Positions 1 through 10,552 of a stretch of DNA of 64,000 bases are shown one piece after another. The translations under genes and the position numbers were made by a program. Numbering within the stretch: the stretch's first letter is position 1; each line of letters begins with the position of its first letter. The stretch comes from JACVRW01 sp963814095. Its GTDB lineage: Bacteria; Actinomycetota; Thermoleophilia; Solirubrobacterales; Thermoleophilaceae. The notes under the pieces were generated by a model. It saw only the letters and a list, made by a program, of their open reading frames with translations, did no database searches and was not told the origin of the DNA. The stretch lies in the NCBI GenBank assembly GCA_963814095.1, contig CAWFBT010000011.1, positions 53,633-117,632 of the forward strand, in the 5' to 3' direction.

Positions 1-386
1 TTCCTCACCACGGTCGAGAACCTCGCCTTCCGGCGCGGCTACTCCGAGTACCACACCGGCTACCGGGCCTTCTCGACCGAGTTCCTGCGCTCGATCGCCT
101 TCCTGCGCAACGACGACGGCTTCGTCTTCGACCAGGAGATCTTCGCCCAGATGGTCGCGCGCCGCGCGCGCGTGGTCGAGCTGCCGATCCCCACCCGCTA
201 CTTCCTCGAGGCGTCGACGGTCTCGTTCGGCGCCAGCGTCGAGTACGGCCTGCGCACGCTCGGCGTGCTGGCGCGCTACCGCCTCGACGAGCGGCGCGGC
301 ACGCTGGCCGCTCCTGCGCCCGCCGGCGGCTCGGCTTGCCGCCGCGCGCGGGCGAGCGACGGCCGGACCCGGCTGCCACGGGGTGA
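1..386 (+). CDS. Glycosyltransferase family 2, C-terminal part (left end cut, frameshifted)
   Basis: The window opens inside this gene. Frame 1 reads a C-terminal segment typical of polyprenol-phosphate mannosyl/glucosyltransferases: a SEYHTGYRAFS stretch (usual family form S-E-x-H-T-G-x-R-A-Y-S), then DDGFVFDQEIFAQM and a PIPTRYF segment. Such enzymes load a sugar from a nucleotide donor onto a lipid carrier at the inner membrane face. The open frame runs on to about 600 without a sensible stop. The best end is the TGA at 384-386, which overlaps the GTG of the next gene and requires one indel between about 300 and 380. The N-terminal catalytic half lies outside the window. Confidence 0.7.
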   Translation, partial: PHHGREPRLPARLLRVPHRLPGLLDRVPALDRLPAQRRRLRLRPGDLRPDGRAPRARGRAADPHPLLPRGVDGLVRRQRRVRPAHARRAGALPPRRAARHAGRSCARRRLGLPPRAGERRPDPAATG

Positions 387-1837
387 GCTCGCCGGAGCCC
401 GCGGCCGGCGCGTCCGTCGTCCGCCGGGTCGCCTGGAACACGGCGGCGCAGGCGCTCGGCAAGGCGGCCGTGCTGGCCATCGGCGCTCGCGTCGATCGCC
501 GTCACCACGCGCTACCTGGGCGCCTCGGGCTACGGACAGTTCGCGCTGGCGCTCGCTTTCGTGCAGATGTTCGGGCTGCTGGCCGACCTCGGCCTGCTGA
601 CGGTCGTCGTGCGCGAGATCAGCCGCGACCCGGCGCGGACGGAGCGCGCTCGTCGGGCAACACGCTGACGCTGCGGCTCGCGCTCTCGGTCGTGGTGATC
701 GCGCTCTGCGGCCTCGTCAGCCTGGCGCTGCCGTACACCCCGCAGGTGCGGGTGGCGATCCTGATCGCCGGCGTGCCGCTGATGCTCGGCCTGGCGAACA
801 CCGCGCTCGTCGCCGTCTTCCAGGCGCGGCTGCGGATGGACCGCGCGGCGATCTCCGACGTTGCCGGGCGCGCTGGCCGCCTTCGCCGCGCTGATCGCCG
901 TCGTCGGCGCTCGATCTCGGCTTCTACGCGGTGGTCGCGACGGCGCGCCGTGGGCGCGCTGGTCGCTCTCGTGGTCACCTGGCGGCTGGTCCGCCCGCTC
1001 GTGCGTCGTGCGCCTGGCGGCCGAGCCGGACGGTCTGGCGCCCGCTGCTCAAGCGGCCGCTGCCGGTGGGCGCGCGCGCTCGCCGTCACCGAGATCTACT
1101 TCCGCGCCGACACGCTGATCGTCTCGCTGCTGCGGCCCTACGACGAGGTCGGCTTCTATGCGCTCGCCTACCGGGTGGTCGAGCTGCTCGGCGTGCTGCC
1201 CGGCGATCGTGATGACCTCCGTGTTCCCGCTGCTGTCGCGCTACCTGGCTCGAGAGCCGCGAGCTCGCGCGTGCGCACGATCGACGGCGCCGCCGACCTG
1301 TTCGTCGCGCTCGGCGTGCCCGCTGGCCGCCGGCGGCCTCGTGGTGGCGCCGCAGCTCGTGCGGCTGATCGGCGGCGAGGACTTCGACGGCGCGGCCGAC
1401 ACCGCTGCGCATCCTGCTGTTCGCGGGCGCGCTCGCGTTCGTCAGCGGCCTGTTCGGCCTCGCGCTGATCGCCGGCGACCGCCAGCGCAGCGCGCTGTGG
1501 CTCGCGCTGGCGGCGCTGGCGTTCAACGTGCCGCTCAACTTCGCGCTCGTGCCGTCGCTCGGGCATCGACGCGGCGGCCGGCCGTGGCGGTCGCCTCGGA
1601 GCTGCTGCTGGTGCTGGGCGGACTCGTGCTGGTGCGCCGCGAGCTCGGCATGACGCCGCGCTGTCGGCTGCTGTGGCGCGCGCTGCTCGCCGCCGCCGCG
1701 ATGGCGGCGGTGCTGGTGGCTCGTCGGCGACTGGTCGCTCGCGCTGCTGCTGCCGCTCGGCGTGGCGTCTACGTGGCTGGCGCTCTGGGCCGCTCGGCGG
1801 CATCGACCGGCGCATGCTGGAGGCTCTGCGCGCGTGA
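383..1837 (+). CDS. Polysaccharide flippase (Wzx/MATE-like), multiply frameshifted
   Basis: Integral membrane transporter predicted to flip lipid-linked oligosaccharide. Pieces in all three frames join into one protein of about 480 residues: an N-terminal amphipathic start (VVRRVAWNTAAQALGKA), then a TTRYLGASGYGQFALAL segment typical of the polysaccharide biosynthesis family, and many hydrophobic helices. A FRADTLIVSLL motif and a YALAYRVVELL motif are also present. GTG at 383 is chosen because it overlaps the upstream stop. At least a dozen indels break the gene, mostly an extra C or G (for example near 908, 1204, 1318, 1400, 1560 and 1720). The amino-acid sense is otherwise well kept, so sequence error is likelier than decay. 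The TGA at 1835-1837 overlaps the next GTG. Confidence 0.75.
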
Positions 1838-3210
1838 GGGCGTCGGTGCTCGTGCTGTCGCCGGAGCCCGTCGGCGAGCGCATGGCCGGCCCGGCGATCC
1901 GGGCGGTCGAGCTGGCGCGCGCGCTCGCCGCCGAGCACGACGTGACGCTGGCGGCGCCCGGCGCCGAGCCGAGCGCCCGGACGAGCGCGATGCGGCTGCT
2001 CGAGGCGGGCTTCGAGCGACTTCGACGCGCTGCTCGCGGCGGCCGCGCGCGACACGACGTGGTGGTGGCCCAGGAGCTGCCGCCCACGCTGCTCGGCCGG
2101 CTGCGCCGGGCTGCCCGGTGCGGATGGTGCTCGACCTCTACAACCCGATCGTGATGGAGGTGCTGGAGGCGGTCGCGGCGCGGCCGCCGCGCGCGCAGCG
2201 GCGCATCCAGGCGCTGATCGCGTCGCGCGCCCTGGCCCAGCTGCGCGGTGGCGGACTTCGTCGTCTGCGCCAGCGAGCGCCAGCGCGACCTCTGGCTCGG
2301 CGGCATGGCGCTCAGCGGGCTGATCGAGCTCGACGCCTACCGGCGCGACCCGACGCTGCGCTCGCTCGATCGACGTCGTCCCGTTCGGCATCCCGGCCGA
2401 GCCGCCGCGGCCCGCGGCGGAGCCCGCCGCTGCGCGCGGCGTTCCCCGCGATCGCCGCCGGCGACCGCGTGCTGCTCTGGGCCGGCGGGCATCTGGGGCT
2501 GGCTCGACCCCGAGACGCCGATCCGCGCGACCGCCAGCGCTCGAGCGCACGCATCTGGTCGTTCATGGGCACGGGCCGGCCCGGGCTGGCAGCGGACCGG
2601 GCAGGCGCCGTTCGCCGAGCGCGCGGTCGAGCTGGCGCGGCGCGAGGGTCTCGAGGGCGAGCGCGTCCACTTCAACCCCGGCTGGGTCCCCTACGCCGAG
2701 CGCGGCGCCTGGCTGCTCGACGCCGACCTCGGCGTGACCGCGCACCTCGATCACCTCGAGGCGCGCTTCTCGTTTCGCACGCGGGTGCTCGACTACCTCT
2801 GGGCCGGCCTGCCGGTGGTCGCCACGCGCGGCGACGCGCTGGCCGAGCTCGTGGAGCGCGAGGGCCTGGGCCGGACCGTCGAGCCGGGCGACGTCGAGGG
2901 CTTCGCCGCGGCCTGCCGCGAGCTGCTCGACGACGAGCGGCCGCGCAGGCGGCCGCCCGCGAGCGGATCGCGAGCGCTCGCTCCGAGCCTGCGCTGGGAG
3001 CGAGGCCGCCCGCCCGCTGGTGGATTGGTGCGCGCGCCAGCGCGACGCTGCCCGCGCAGCGCGCCGACGCGGCGCGATGCTGCGCCGCGCGCGTGCGCGC
3101 GCGCAGTACCTGCGCACGCTGCTCGAACACCGTCGACGAGCGCGGCGCGTGCGCGCGGGCGCCGCCAGGTCGCGACGGCGCCTGCGCCGCGCGCCTCGGC
3201 CGTCGGCTGA
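1834..3210 (+). CDS. Glycosyltransferase family 4, frameshifted
   Basis: Retaining GT-B glycosyltransferase of about 450 residues, probably cytosolic and acting on the lipid-linked glycan of this locus. It starts at GTG 1834 (VRASVLVLSPEP). The N-terminal Rossmann half contains GPAIRAVELARALA and a DLYNPIVMEV segment. The C-terminal half has LLWAGGIWGWLDP, FMGTGRPG, a GWVPYAERG segment and the donor-site stretch FRTRVLDYLWAGLPVVATRGD, where the family often has an E/D at the end of the loop. Frame changes are needed near 2025, 2105, 2245, 2370, 2490 and 2545. From about 2590 to 2960 the frame is clean. The Arg-rich C-terminus after about 3000 is poorly defined because of indels. Confidence 0.75.
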
Positions 3211-3228
3211 GCGGTTACCGTCCCCGCC

Positions 3229-4891
3229 GTGACGACCGCCGCCGCCCGAGGGCCAGCGTCCGCGCGGGCGCACCGACGCGCTCGCCCGGCGTTCGGGCTC
3301 GACCGCGTCGAGCTCGCTCGCGCTGGTCGCGCTCGCCGGGCTGTCGCTCGCCGTCCTGGCCGCGCTGCTCACCAAGGGCCGGGCGATCACGGGCGCGGAC
3401 GGCGTGCTCGCCTCCGACCAGCTGCAGTACTTCACCTGGATCCGCGAGGCGTCCGAGCACGGGCTGATCGGCAACCGCTACGACTTCGAGCCCGACAGCC
3501 GCACGTTCCTGCACCCGGGCTTCCTGCTCTCGGGCCTGGTGCACCGGCTCACCGGCCTGTCGGTGCCGCTCTCCTACCTGCTCTGGAAGCCGGTGACGGT
3601 CGGGCGTGACGTTCGTCGGCGCGCTGCTCTACGTGCGCCGCCTGCTGCCGCCCGGCGGAGCCCGCCACACCGCGCTCCTGCTGGTGCTGTTCGCGGTGAT
3701 GCCGGCCTCGGCGCTCGTGGCCTGGACCGACTGGGGCGGCAAGCCGCGCCAGTACACGTTCGACTTCATCTCGGGCGAGATGTGGACCGGGCAGTACCTC
3801 TGGGGCTACCTGATGACCGCGCATCGCGGTCTTCCTGATGCCGCTCGTGCTGCTCGGCGTCGAGCGCTGGCGCGAGACGCGGCCGCGCGCGCACGCTCGT
3901 GCTTGCGGCGCGCGGGCGCGCTGCTGGTGTGCTGGCTGCAGCCGTGGCAGGGCGGGACGCTGGCCCTGATCGTGCTGGCGGTGGAGGCGCTGCGCTGGTG
4001 GCGCGCGGGCGAGCGGCCCGGCGCTCGGCGCGCTCGCCGTGCCGGTGGCGGTCGGCGATGCCCGCGCGTCTACTACTTCGTCCTCTCGGTGCTCGACCCG
4101 GCCTGGGAGCTCGCCTCCGAGTCCAACGCGGCCGGCAGCCAGGCCACCTGGAGCTGGCCGTGGTGGGCGATCGTGCTGACCCTCGCTCCGCTCGCGGTGC
4201 CGGCCGCGCTGGCCTACCGGACGCCGGCGCGCGACTGGCAGGCCGTGGCGCTGCGCGTCTGGCCGTTCGCGGCGCTGGTCGTCTACCTGCAGCCGGCCGG
4301 CACCTTCCCCTACCACTCCTTCCAGGGGCTCGCGATCCCGCTGTCGATCCTCGCCGTTCAGGGCGTGCTGAGCGTCTGGCCGCGCCCGCGCGCCGTGGCT
4401 GGTCGTGGCGGCGCTCTGCGCTGATGATCGTGCCCGGCACGATCCACAAGGTGCGAGGTGGCGGTCAACAGCGTCCGGGCCGCCGGCGATCCGTACTTCG
4501 TGTTCGCCGGCGAGCAGCGCGCGCTCGACGCGCTCGAGGCGCGACCCGCGACCGGGCGGCGTGCTCGCGCCCGCCTACGGCGGGCCACATGCTGCCGTAC
4601 CAGACCGGACGCGAGGTCTACGTGGGCGCGCTGTCGTGGACGCCGGACTGGGAGGAGCGCGTGGAGCGAGACGCGCGCGCTGTTCGAGGACCGGCATGTC
4701 CGCCGGCGCGCGCGCGCGCGCTCGTGCGCACGCAGCGGCGCGCGCTTCGCTCTTCGTCGACTGCCGGCCCGGGCCTGCGCGACCTGGAGGCCGACGTTGC
4801 GACCGCTGCTCGAGGAGGTGCGCCGCTTCGGCTGCGCGACGGTCTACGTGCTGCGCCGGCACGCCGGCACCGCGGCCGCTGCCCGACGTGA
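3229..4891 (+). CDS. GT-C type polytopic membrane protein, frameshifted
   Basis: Large membrane protein of about 550 residues. After a short basic N-terminus the reconstructed sequence has one hydrophobic helix, then an extracytoplasmic segment with SDQLQYFTWIREASEHG and PDSRTFLHPGFLLSG. About ten further helices follow (WQPWQGG-like loop near 3945, SWPWWAIVLTLAPLAV near 4150) and a soluble C-terminal domain of about 150 residues. This layout resembles GT-C lipid-linked-sugar transferases, but I cannot name a family. GTG 3229 is preceded by TACCGT at 3216-3221 and lacks a ribosome binding site. Indels occur near 3310, 3600, 3825, 4030 and 4400-4700. The stop overlaps the next GTG. Confidence 0.6.
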
Positions 4892-6511
4892 GGCTGGCGC
4901 TGCTGTTCGCCGGGGCGGCGCTGCTCTCCGGCGTCACGATCCTCGACGGCATCCAGCCCAACGACGAGGGGCTGATGCTCGCCGGCCGCCGCCCGCATCG
5001 CCGACGGCCAGGTGCCCTACCGCGACTTCTGGTGGTTCTACCCGCCGGGCCAGCCCTACCTGCTCGGCGGCCTGTGGGAGGCTGTTCGGGCCGTCGCTGC
5101 TCGTGTGGCGGATCGTGCGCGTGCTCTGCGACGCGGGGGTGGCGGTGCTCGCCTACGCGCTCGCCGTGCGCGGCGGCGCGTCGGCGCGGCTCGCGCTCGT
5201 GAGCTGGCTGGTCGGCGGCGCTCGCGATGGCGTATCCGACGCGGGCCGCATCCGTTCCCGCTGACGCTCGTGCTCGCGCTCGGGGCGCTGCTCTTGTTCG
5301 AGCGCCGCCCGCTCCTGGCCGGCGCGCTCGTGCGGCGTGGCGCGCGGCGTGGCGGATCGAGTTCGCCGCCTACCTCGGCGCTGGGCATCGTGCTCGCCTA
5401 CGCGGTGCGGCCGCGCGAGGCCGGCCGCTTCGCGGCCGACGCCGCGCGCTTCGCGGGCGCGGCCGCGCTGCGCGGCGCTCGTGCTGTACGCTGCCGGTGG
5501 TGGCCGCGGCCGGGCTCGGCGACTCGTGGGACCTGCTCGTGCGCTATCCGCTCGAGGACTTCGCCGACTACCAGTCGCTGCCGTTCCCGCTCGACTACGA
5601 CGGCCCGCTCAACACGAGCTCGGTCGGCGGCTTCTTCTCCGACTCCGTCGAGAGCCTGCTGCTCGTTCTACCTGCCGCTCGCGCTCGTGCTCGGCCTGGC
5701 CGGCTCGCTGCTGGCGCTCGGCGCTGCGCTTCGCGGCGCGAGCGCTGGCCGCAGGTGGCGAGCGCGGTGTTCGCGATCGGGATGGCCCACTACCTGGTCA
5801 CGCGCCCCGACGTCTTCCACACGGCGCCGCTGGCGGTGATGGTGGCGGTGCTGGCGGCCTGGGCGCTCGACGGACGGGTCGCGAGCCCGAGGCGGCCGGC
5901 TCGAGCGCCGCTCGGCCCGGTCGGTCGCGGCGCTCGCGGCGGCGCGGCGGTCGGCGGTCGCGCTGGCCTGCGCGATCGTCGAGGGGCTCGACCGGCGCTG
6001 GCTCGAGCTGCGCACCGACTACGCCGAGCTGCGCCTGCCGGTCGGCGGACGGCGTGCGTGTGCGCAGCGAGCGCGCGCGAGCCGCTCGAGGCGCGCGGTG
6101 CGCCACGTGCGCCGGCGAGGTCGCGCCGGGCGATCCGATCTACGTGACCACCCGCCGCTCGGACCTGGTCACCTCGGGCTACCCGCTCTTCTACGTGCTG
6201 GCCGACCGCCCCAACCCGACCCGCTACGACATCCAGGCGCCCGGCGTGGTCACGAGCGCACCCGTCCAGCGCGAGATCGTGCGCGACCTCGAGCGCACCC
6301 GGACGCCGCTCGTGGTCCGCTGGACCGCCCCGGTCACGGCGGCGCCCGAGCCCAACCGCGCCGGCGAGTCCAGCGGCGTGACGCTGCTCGACGACTACCT
6401 CGCCGCGCAGCTACCGGCAGGCGGCGCGCTACGGCGCGTTCGCGATCCTGGAGCGCCGCCGTACGACCGTCGCGGGCGTGACCGTCGACAGGTGCGGCCC
6501 AGAGCAGCTAG
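4888..6511 (+). CDS. PMT_2/ArnT-like membrane glycosyltransferase, frameshifted
   Basis: Second polytopic membrane protein, about 540 residues, of the dolichyl-phosphate-mannose-protein mannosyltransferase superfamily. The hallmark first extracytoplasmic loop is clear: an acidic NDEG near 4955, then DGQVPYRDFWWFYPPGQPYL (4998-5060), the usual P-Y-R-D-F-x-x-x-Y-P-P-G pattern. Multiple helices follow, then a DYQSLPFPLDYDGP loop near 5570 and a soluble C-terminal domain (PIYVTTRRSDLVTSGYPLFY). Such enzymes move a sugar from a polyprenyl-phosphate donor to a lipid or protein acceptor outside the membrane. Frame breaks occur near 4985, 5085, 5220, 5330, 5380, 5475, 5665 and 5745. The stop at 6509-6511 abuts the convergent gene's stop. 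Confidence 0.65.
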
Positions 6512-7771
6512 CGAGGACGGCGGCCGGTCAGGCCCGCGGAGCCGACGACACCAGAGCGCCAGCGCGCGCCGCGAGCGCGCCAGCTCCAGACGGCGCGCGC
6601 CGCGAACACCGGCGAAGCCGCGGCAGCGCCGCGCGTACGAGGTAGCGCGGGTAGAACGCGTCCCAGTTGTCGGCCAGCAGGGACAGCGACATCAGCGCGA
6701 TCCCCGCCACCAGCGGCAGCAGCAGAACGGCAAGCGCGCGCCGGCGCTCGCCGGTCGGGCATCCGCACGCGAAGCCAGCAGCGGCACCGCGATCACGAGT
6801 CCCGACCAGCACGTCGCGCAGCGCGGCGCTTGGCGGTCGACAGGAACTCCACCCACCACTCGTCCGGCAGCACGCCGTTCAGGAGCGTCACGTGCTTGGC
6901 GGGCAGGTCGCCGGCGCCGTAGTCGATGCCTCCGGGGTTCAGCGACGGCTCGGTCAGCGCCTGGACCTCGTCGCTCCCGGTCAGCGCGCCGTAGTGGTGG
7001 AGGTTGAAGGCGATCCACGGCGCGAGCATCGCCGCGGGCAGCGCCAGCGCGGCCAGCGACCGGGCGCACCCGCCGCTCGCGCAGGAAGGCGACGACAGAC
7101 CACGCCGAGCGCCGGCGCGAACGCGATCATCGTCAGCTTCGTCAGCAGCGCGAGGCCGGTGAGCGCGCCCGCCGCCACCAGCCAGCGCCTCGGAGCGCTC
7201 CGAGAGCGCTCGCCAGAGCGCCAGCGACAGCGCGGCGCCCAGCGACCAGCTCGAGCGCCGCGGTCGAGAACGTCGCGGCGCGCACCACCACGCCCGGCCA
7301 GAGGAAGAAGGTCAGCGCCAGGCTGAAGCCGGCGAGCGGAGCGTCGGGCATACGCGCGCGCGCGAGCAGCCAGGTCAGCGAACACCGCCGCGCCGAGCAG
7401 GACGACCCCGAGCGCGCGCAGGGCGCGCAGCTTGCGCTCGTGGTCGCCCGCGACCGCAAAGACCGGCGTGGCGAGCAGATAGCGAGAGCGGCGGCTGGAA
7501 GCCCTCGTAGGAGCGCCCGAACAGCCCGCGCTCGCCGCGCCCACCCGCGGCGGGGCCGGGTAGGTGCCCTCGTCGATCGCAAGCACCTCCGGGTGCACCA
7601 GGTCCTCGTCCAGCACCGGCAGGCGCCCGTCCTCGGCGATCCACTGGACGTAGTCGTAGTGCGCCGCCTCGTCGACGAGCGCCCAGACCGGGAAGTCGAG
7701 CCACCATCGCGCGCCGCAGATCCGCGATCGCCGCGAGCTGCGCGCGCCACGAGCGCGCGCAGGGCTCTCAT
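6508..7771 (-). CDS. GT39-like membrane glycosyltransferase, frameshifted
   Basis: Polytopic membrane protein of about 420 residues on the minus strand. It begins at ATG 7771, four bases after the rfbH-like stop, so the two are probably co-transcribed. Fragments show an early DEAAHYDYVQWIAEDG loop and a GRSYEGFQPPLYYLL segment. The E-x-x-Q-P-P-L-Y-Y pattern is common in PMT/GT39 membrane enzymes. Leucine- and alanine-rich helices follow. Several indels break it (near 7100, 7195, 7245, 7375 and 7485). The predicted role is extracytoplasmic sugar transfer during glycan assembly. The exact family is uncertain. Confidence 0.55.
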
Positions 7772-7774
7772 CGC

Positions 7775-9119
7775 TCAGCGCAGCAGGAACTCGCGGATGG
7801 ACTCCGCGATCCAGTCGATCATCGTCGTCCGTCAGGCCTGGATAGCAGCCCACCCAGAGCGACGCCTCGGTGACCCGGTCGGCGCCCGTCAGCGGACCGG
7901 CCACGCGGTGCTCGAGCCCCTGATAGCCCGGCTGGCGGGTGAGGTTTCCGGCGAGCACCAGGCGCGAGTCGATCCGGCGCTCGAGCAGGAAGCGCTGCAG
8001 CTCGCGGCGCTCGGCCGGCCCGCCCTCGCGCAGCGTGAACGGATAGCCGAACCAGGACGGGTCGGCGCCCTCGAGCGTGCGCGGGCGCGACGATCCGGTC
8101 GTCGAGCTCGGCGAAGCGCGGCGTCGAGGCGGGCGAAGTTGCGCCGGCGCGCGCGCGTGGAAGCCCTCGAGCCGCTCGAGCTGGGCGAGGCCCGAGCGCG
8201 GCCTGCATGTCGGTGATCTTGAAGTTGAAGCCGACGTGCGAGAAGACGTACTTGTGGTCGTAGCCCTCGGGCAGCTCGCCGAAGCTGCCCGTCGAAGCGG
8301 CGCCCGCAGGCGTCGTTCACGCCGGGCGGGCACCAGCAGTCGCGGCCCCACTCGCGCAGCGAGCCCGAGCGCGCGCACCCAGGTCGGGTCGTCGGTCGAC
8401 GACGGCGCCGCCCTCGCCGGTCGTCATGTGGTGGGCGGGATAGAACGAGTAGGTGGCCGCCTGCGCCGAAGGTGCCGACCGCCGGCCGCCGAGGGTCGAG
8501 CCGAGCGCGTCGCAGCAGTCCTCGATCAGGACGAGGTCGCGCTCGGCGCAGAGCTCCGCCAGCCGCGCCGCGTCGAAGGGGTTGCCGAGGCAGTGGGCGG
8601 CCACGACGGCGCGGGTGCGGTCGCCGATGCGCGTCGGCGAACGCCTCGAGCGTCGGATTGAGCGTGTCGGGCTCGACGTCCACGTAGACCGGCACGAGGC
8701 CCTGCTGGTAGATCGGGCTGACCGTCGTCGAGAAGCCGAGGGCGGGGGTGACGACCTCGTCGCCCGGGCGCAGCGGCCGCTCATGCAGGTGCGAGCAGGC
8801 GGCGGCGACCGCGAGCAGGTTGGCCTGCGAGCCCGAGCCGACGAGCAGCGCGTGGTCGCGCGCCGCCGCGTGGGCGAACGCGGGCGCGAAGCGCTGCGCG
8901 AAGCGGCCCTCGGTCAGCCAGCCGTCGAGCGAGGCGTCGACGAGCGCCTCGAGCTCGGGCGCGCCGATCACCTTGGCCGGCCACCGGCACCGTGCGTCTC
9001 GCCGCGGCACGAAGGGCCGCTCCGCGAGCGCCTCCTCGGCGTAGCCGCGGACCGCGGCGAGCGCCTCGCGCGGAGGGCCTCGAGCGGGCGCCCTCTGTCG
9101 TACTTGTCGCGCCGGTCAT
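7775..9119 (-). CDS. rfbH: RfbH-type CDP-4-keto-6-deoxyglucose 3-dehydrase (E1), frameshifted
   Basis: DegT-fold protein of about 445 residues that looks like the PMP- and [2Fe-2S]-dependent dehydrase RfbH/AscC rather than an ordinary sugar aminotransferase. The usual PLP lysine is replaced by histidine in SFYPAHHMTTGEGG (about 8405-8450). The iron-sulfur ligand set is visible: a Cys in EDCCDALGS, then DCWCPPGVNDAC, matching the C-x-C-x7-C part of the E1 motif. Other landmarks are VGSGSQANLLA, AHCLGNPFD, GELPEGYDHKYVFSH and RQPGYQGLEHR. Known members remove O-3 on the way to CDP-3,6-dideoxyhexoses. ATG 9119 gives a full N-terminus (about 30 residues before PVAGKVIGAPE). The end (WIAESIREFLL) requires a frame correction near 7825. 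At least eight indels are present. Confidence 0.75.
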
Positions 9120-9140
9120 GGGGCGAGCACTCTAGCTGCG

Positions 9141-10500
9141 CTATTCGACCAGCGATGCGGCCATGGGCGCCGGTTCGGCGACCGGATCCGGAGCGACCGA
9201 CGCCGGCTGGCGCATGAGCGCCAGGAACAGCAGCGCCGCGGCGCACAGCGCCTGCACCGCGATCAGCGCCATGGCCACCCGCGTCAGGTCGTCGCCGATC
9301 GCCACCAGGGCGGCGACCTCGAGCACCATGGCGGCGGCCAGGACCCAGATGAAGCGCGAGCGACGGAGGGCGAGCAGGTACTGCACGGACAGGTACGTGC
9401 AGGCCAGCAGCGACCATCGCGAGGCCGAGCCACGGCAGAGCGCCCGAGGCCTCGGTCAGGTCCTCGCCGAAGACGGCTCCGAGCAGCGGCTTCGCCGGCG
9501 ACGGCGAAGATCAGCACCATCGGCGACGCCGACGGCCGACTATCAGCCCGAGCGTCGCGCAGCAGGATCGGCGCGCGCGTCCACGCCGGTCGCCGCGCGG
9601 CGCGCGGCCTCGGGCAGCAGGTACAGCCCGAGGCCGACGGCGACCCAGATGATCGCCTTCGCGGCCACCGCGGCGACGGCGTAGGAGCCGGCCGCGTCGC
9701 CGGACGCCTCGTGCTTGACGACGATCACGTGCAGCTCCTGGAGCGCGAACAGGAGGGTCAGGGCGAGCACCGGGACGCGAGCGCCCGGCAAGCAGCTCGC
9801 GCAGGCGCGCCTGCTCGCGCCCGCCGCGTCGGGCGGCGGCAGGCTCGGCGCGGAGCGGCACCAGCAGCACCAGCGCCGACGGCCACGAACGCGAGGGCCG
9901 CGCCGAGCGAACGCGCCGGTCACGTCGAGGCCCACGCCGACCAGCACCAGCGCGAAGAGCGATTCGCGACACGGCCTCGCCGACGATGCTGACGGCCACC
10001 GACGCGGTAGCGCTCGAAGCCCTGCAGCGCCCCGCGCTCGACACGAGAGGATCACCCAGAGCATCGCGGCAACCGGCACCGCGGCCGCCGCCCACAGCTC
10101 GTCGACGTTGATGATCGCGGCGATCACCGATCGCAGCGGGATCGCGACCAGCGCGACGACCACGCGTGGCGAGCGGCGAGCCGCGCCAGCCAGCGCCGCA
10201 CGCCCGCCCCGGCGTCCGCCGCGCCCGGTCGCCGCTCGTCGCTCAGCCTCGCGGGCGACCGCGATCTGCAGCGCCGAGCCCGGGACCATCAGGATGATGA
10301 ACGCCGAGATCAGCACCGCGAGCGAGCCGTAGCCCGTGGCCCCGAGGATGCGCGCGAAGACGATCGTGAAGACGAGCGCGAGGACGTTCTGGCGCGATCA
10401 CCGCCACGCCCATGCCGGCCGCGCGCCCGGTGTCCGAGCGCGTCAGCGCAGCGAAGCGCGTCCCGGGCGTCGGCGGGCCCGCCGCTCTGGGAAGATGCCC
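9141..10500 (-). CDS. Second polysaccharide flippase, frameshifted, start uncertain
   Basis: Polytopic membrane protein of about 440 residues. The reconstructed N-terminus reads LVFTIVFARILGATGYGS followed by LISAFIILMVPGSALQIAVARE, the typical first two helices of O-antigen/teichoic-acid type flippases. Later helices include LLFALQELHVIVVKHEASG and VLEVAALVAIGDDLTR. The 3' end (9141-9390) is clean. Indels lie near 9420, 9495, 9540-9600, 9780, 9885, 9905, 9965, 10045, 10165 and 10395. No ATG or GTG can be placed with confidence, so the 5' boundary near 10500 is approximate. It would export the repeat unit together with, or instead of, the first flippase. Confidence 0.6.
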
Positions 10501-10552
10501 GGCACGCGCACGGCGCCAGCGTACCGTCCGTCCGGGCGACCGACTCCGCGTC

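Noticed and set aside
1..10500. Reading the polysaccharide locus as a pseudogene graveyard
   Set aside because: Motifs are intact residue by residue across dozens of indels, with few substitutions or internal stops once the frame is corrected. This points to sequence error rather than decay.
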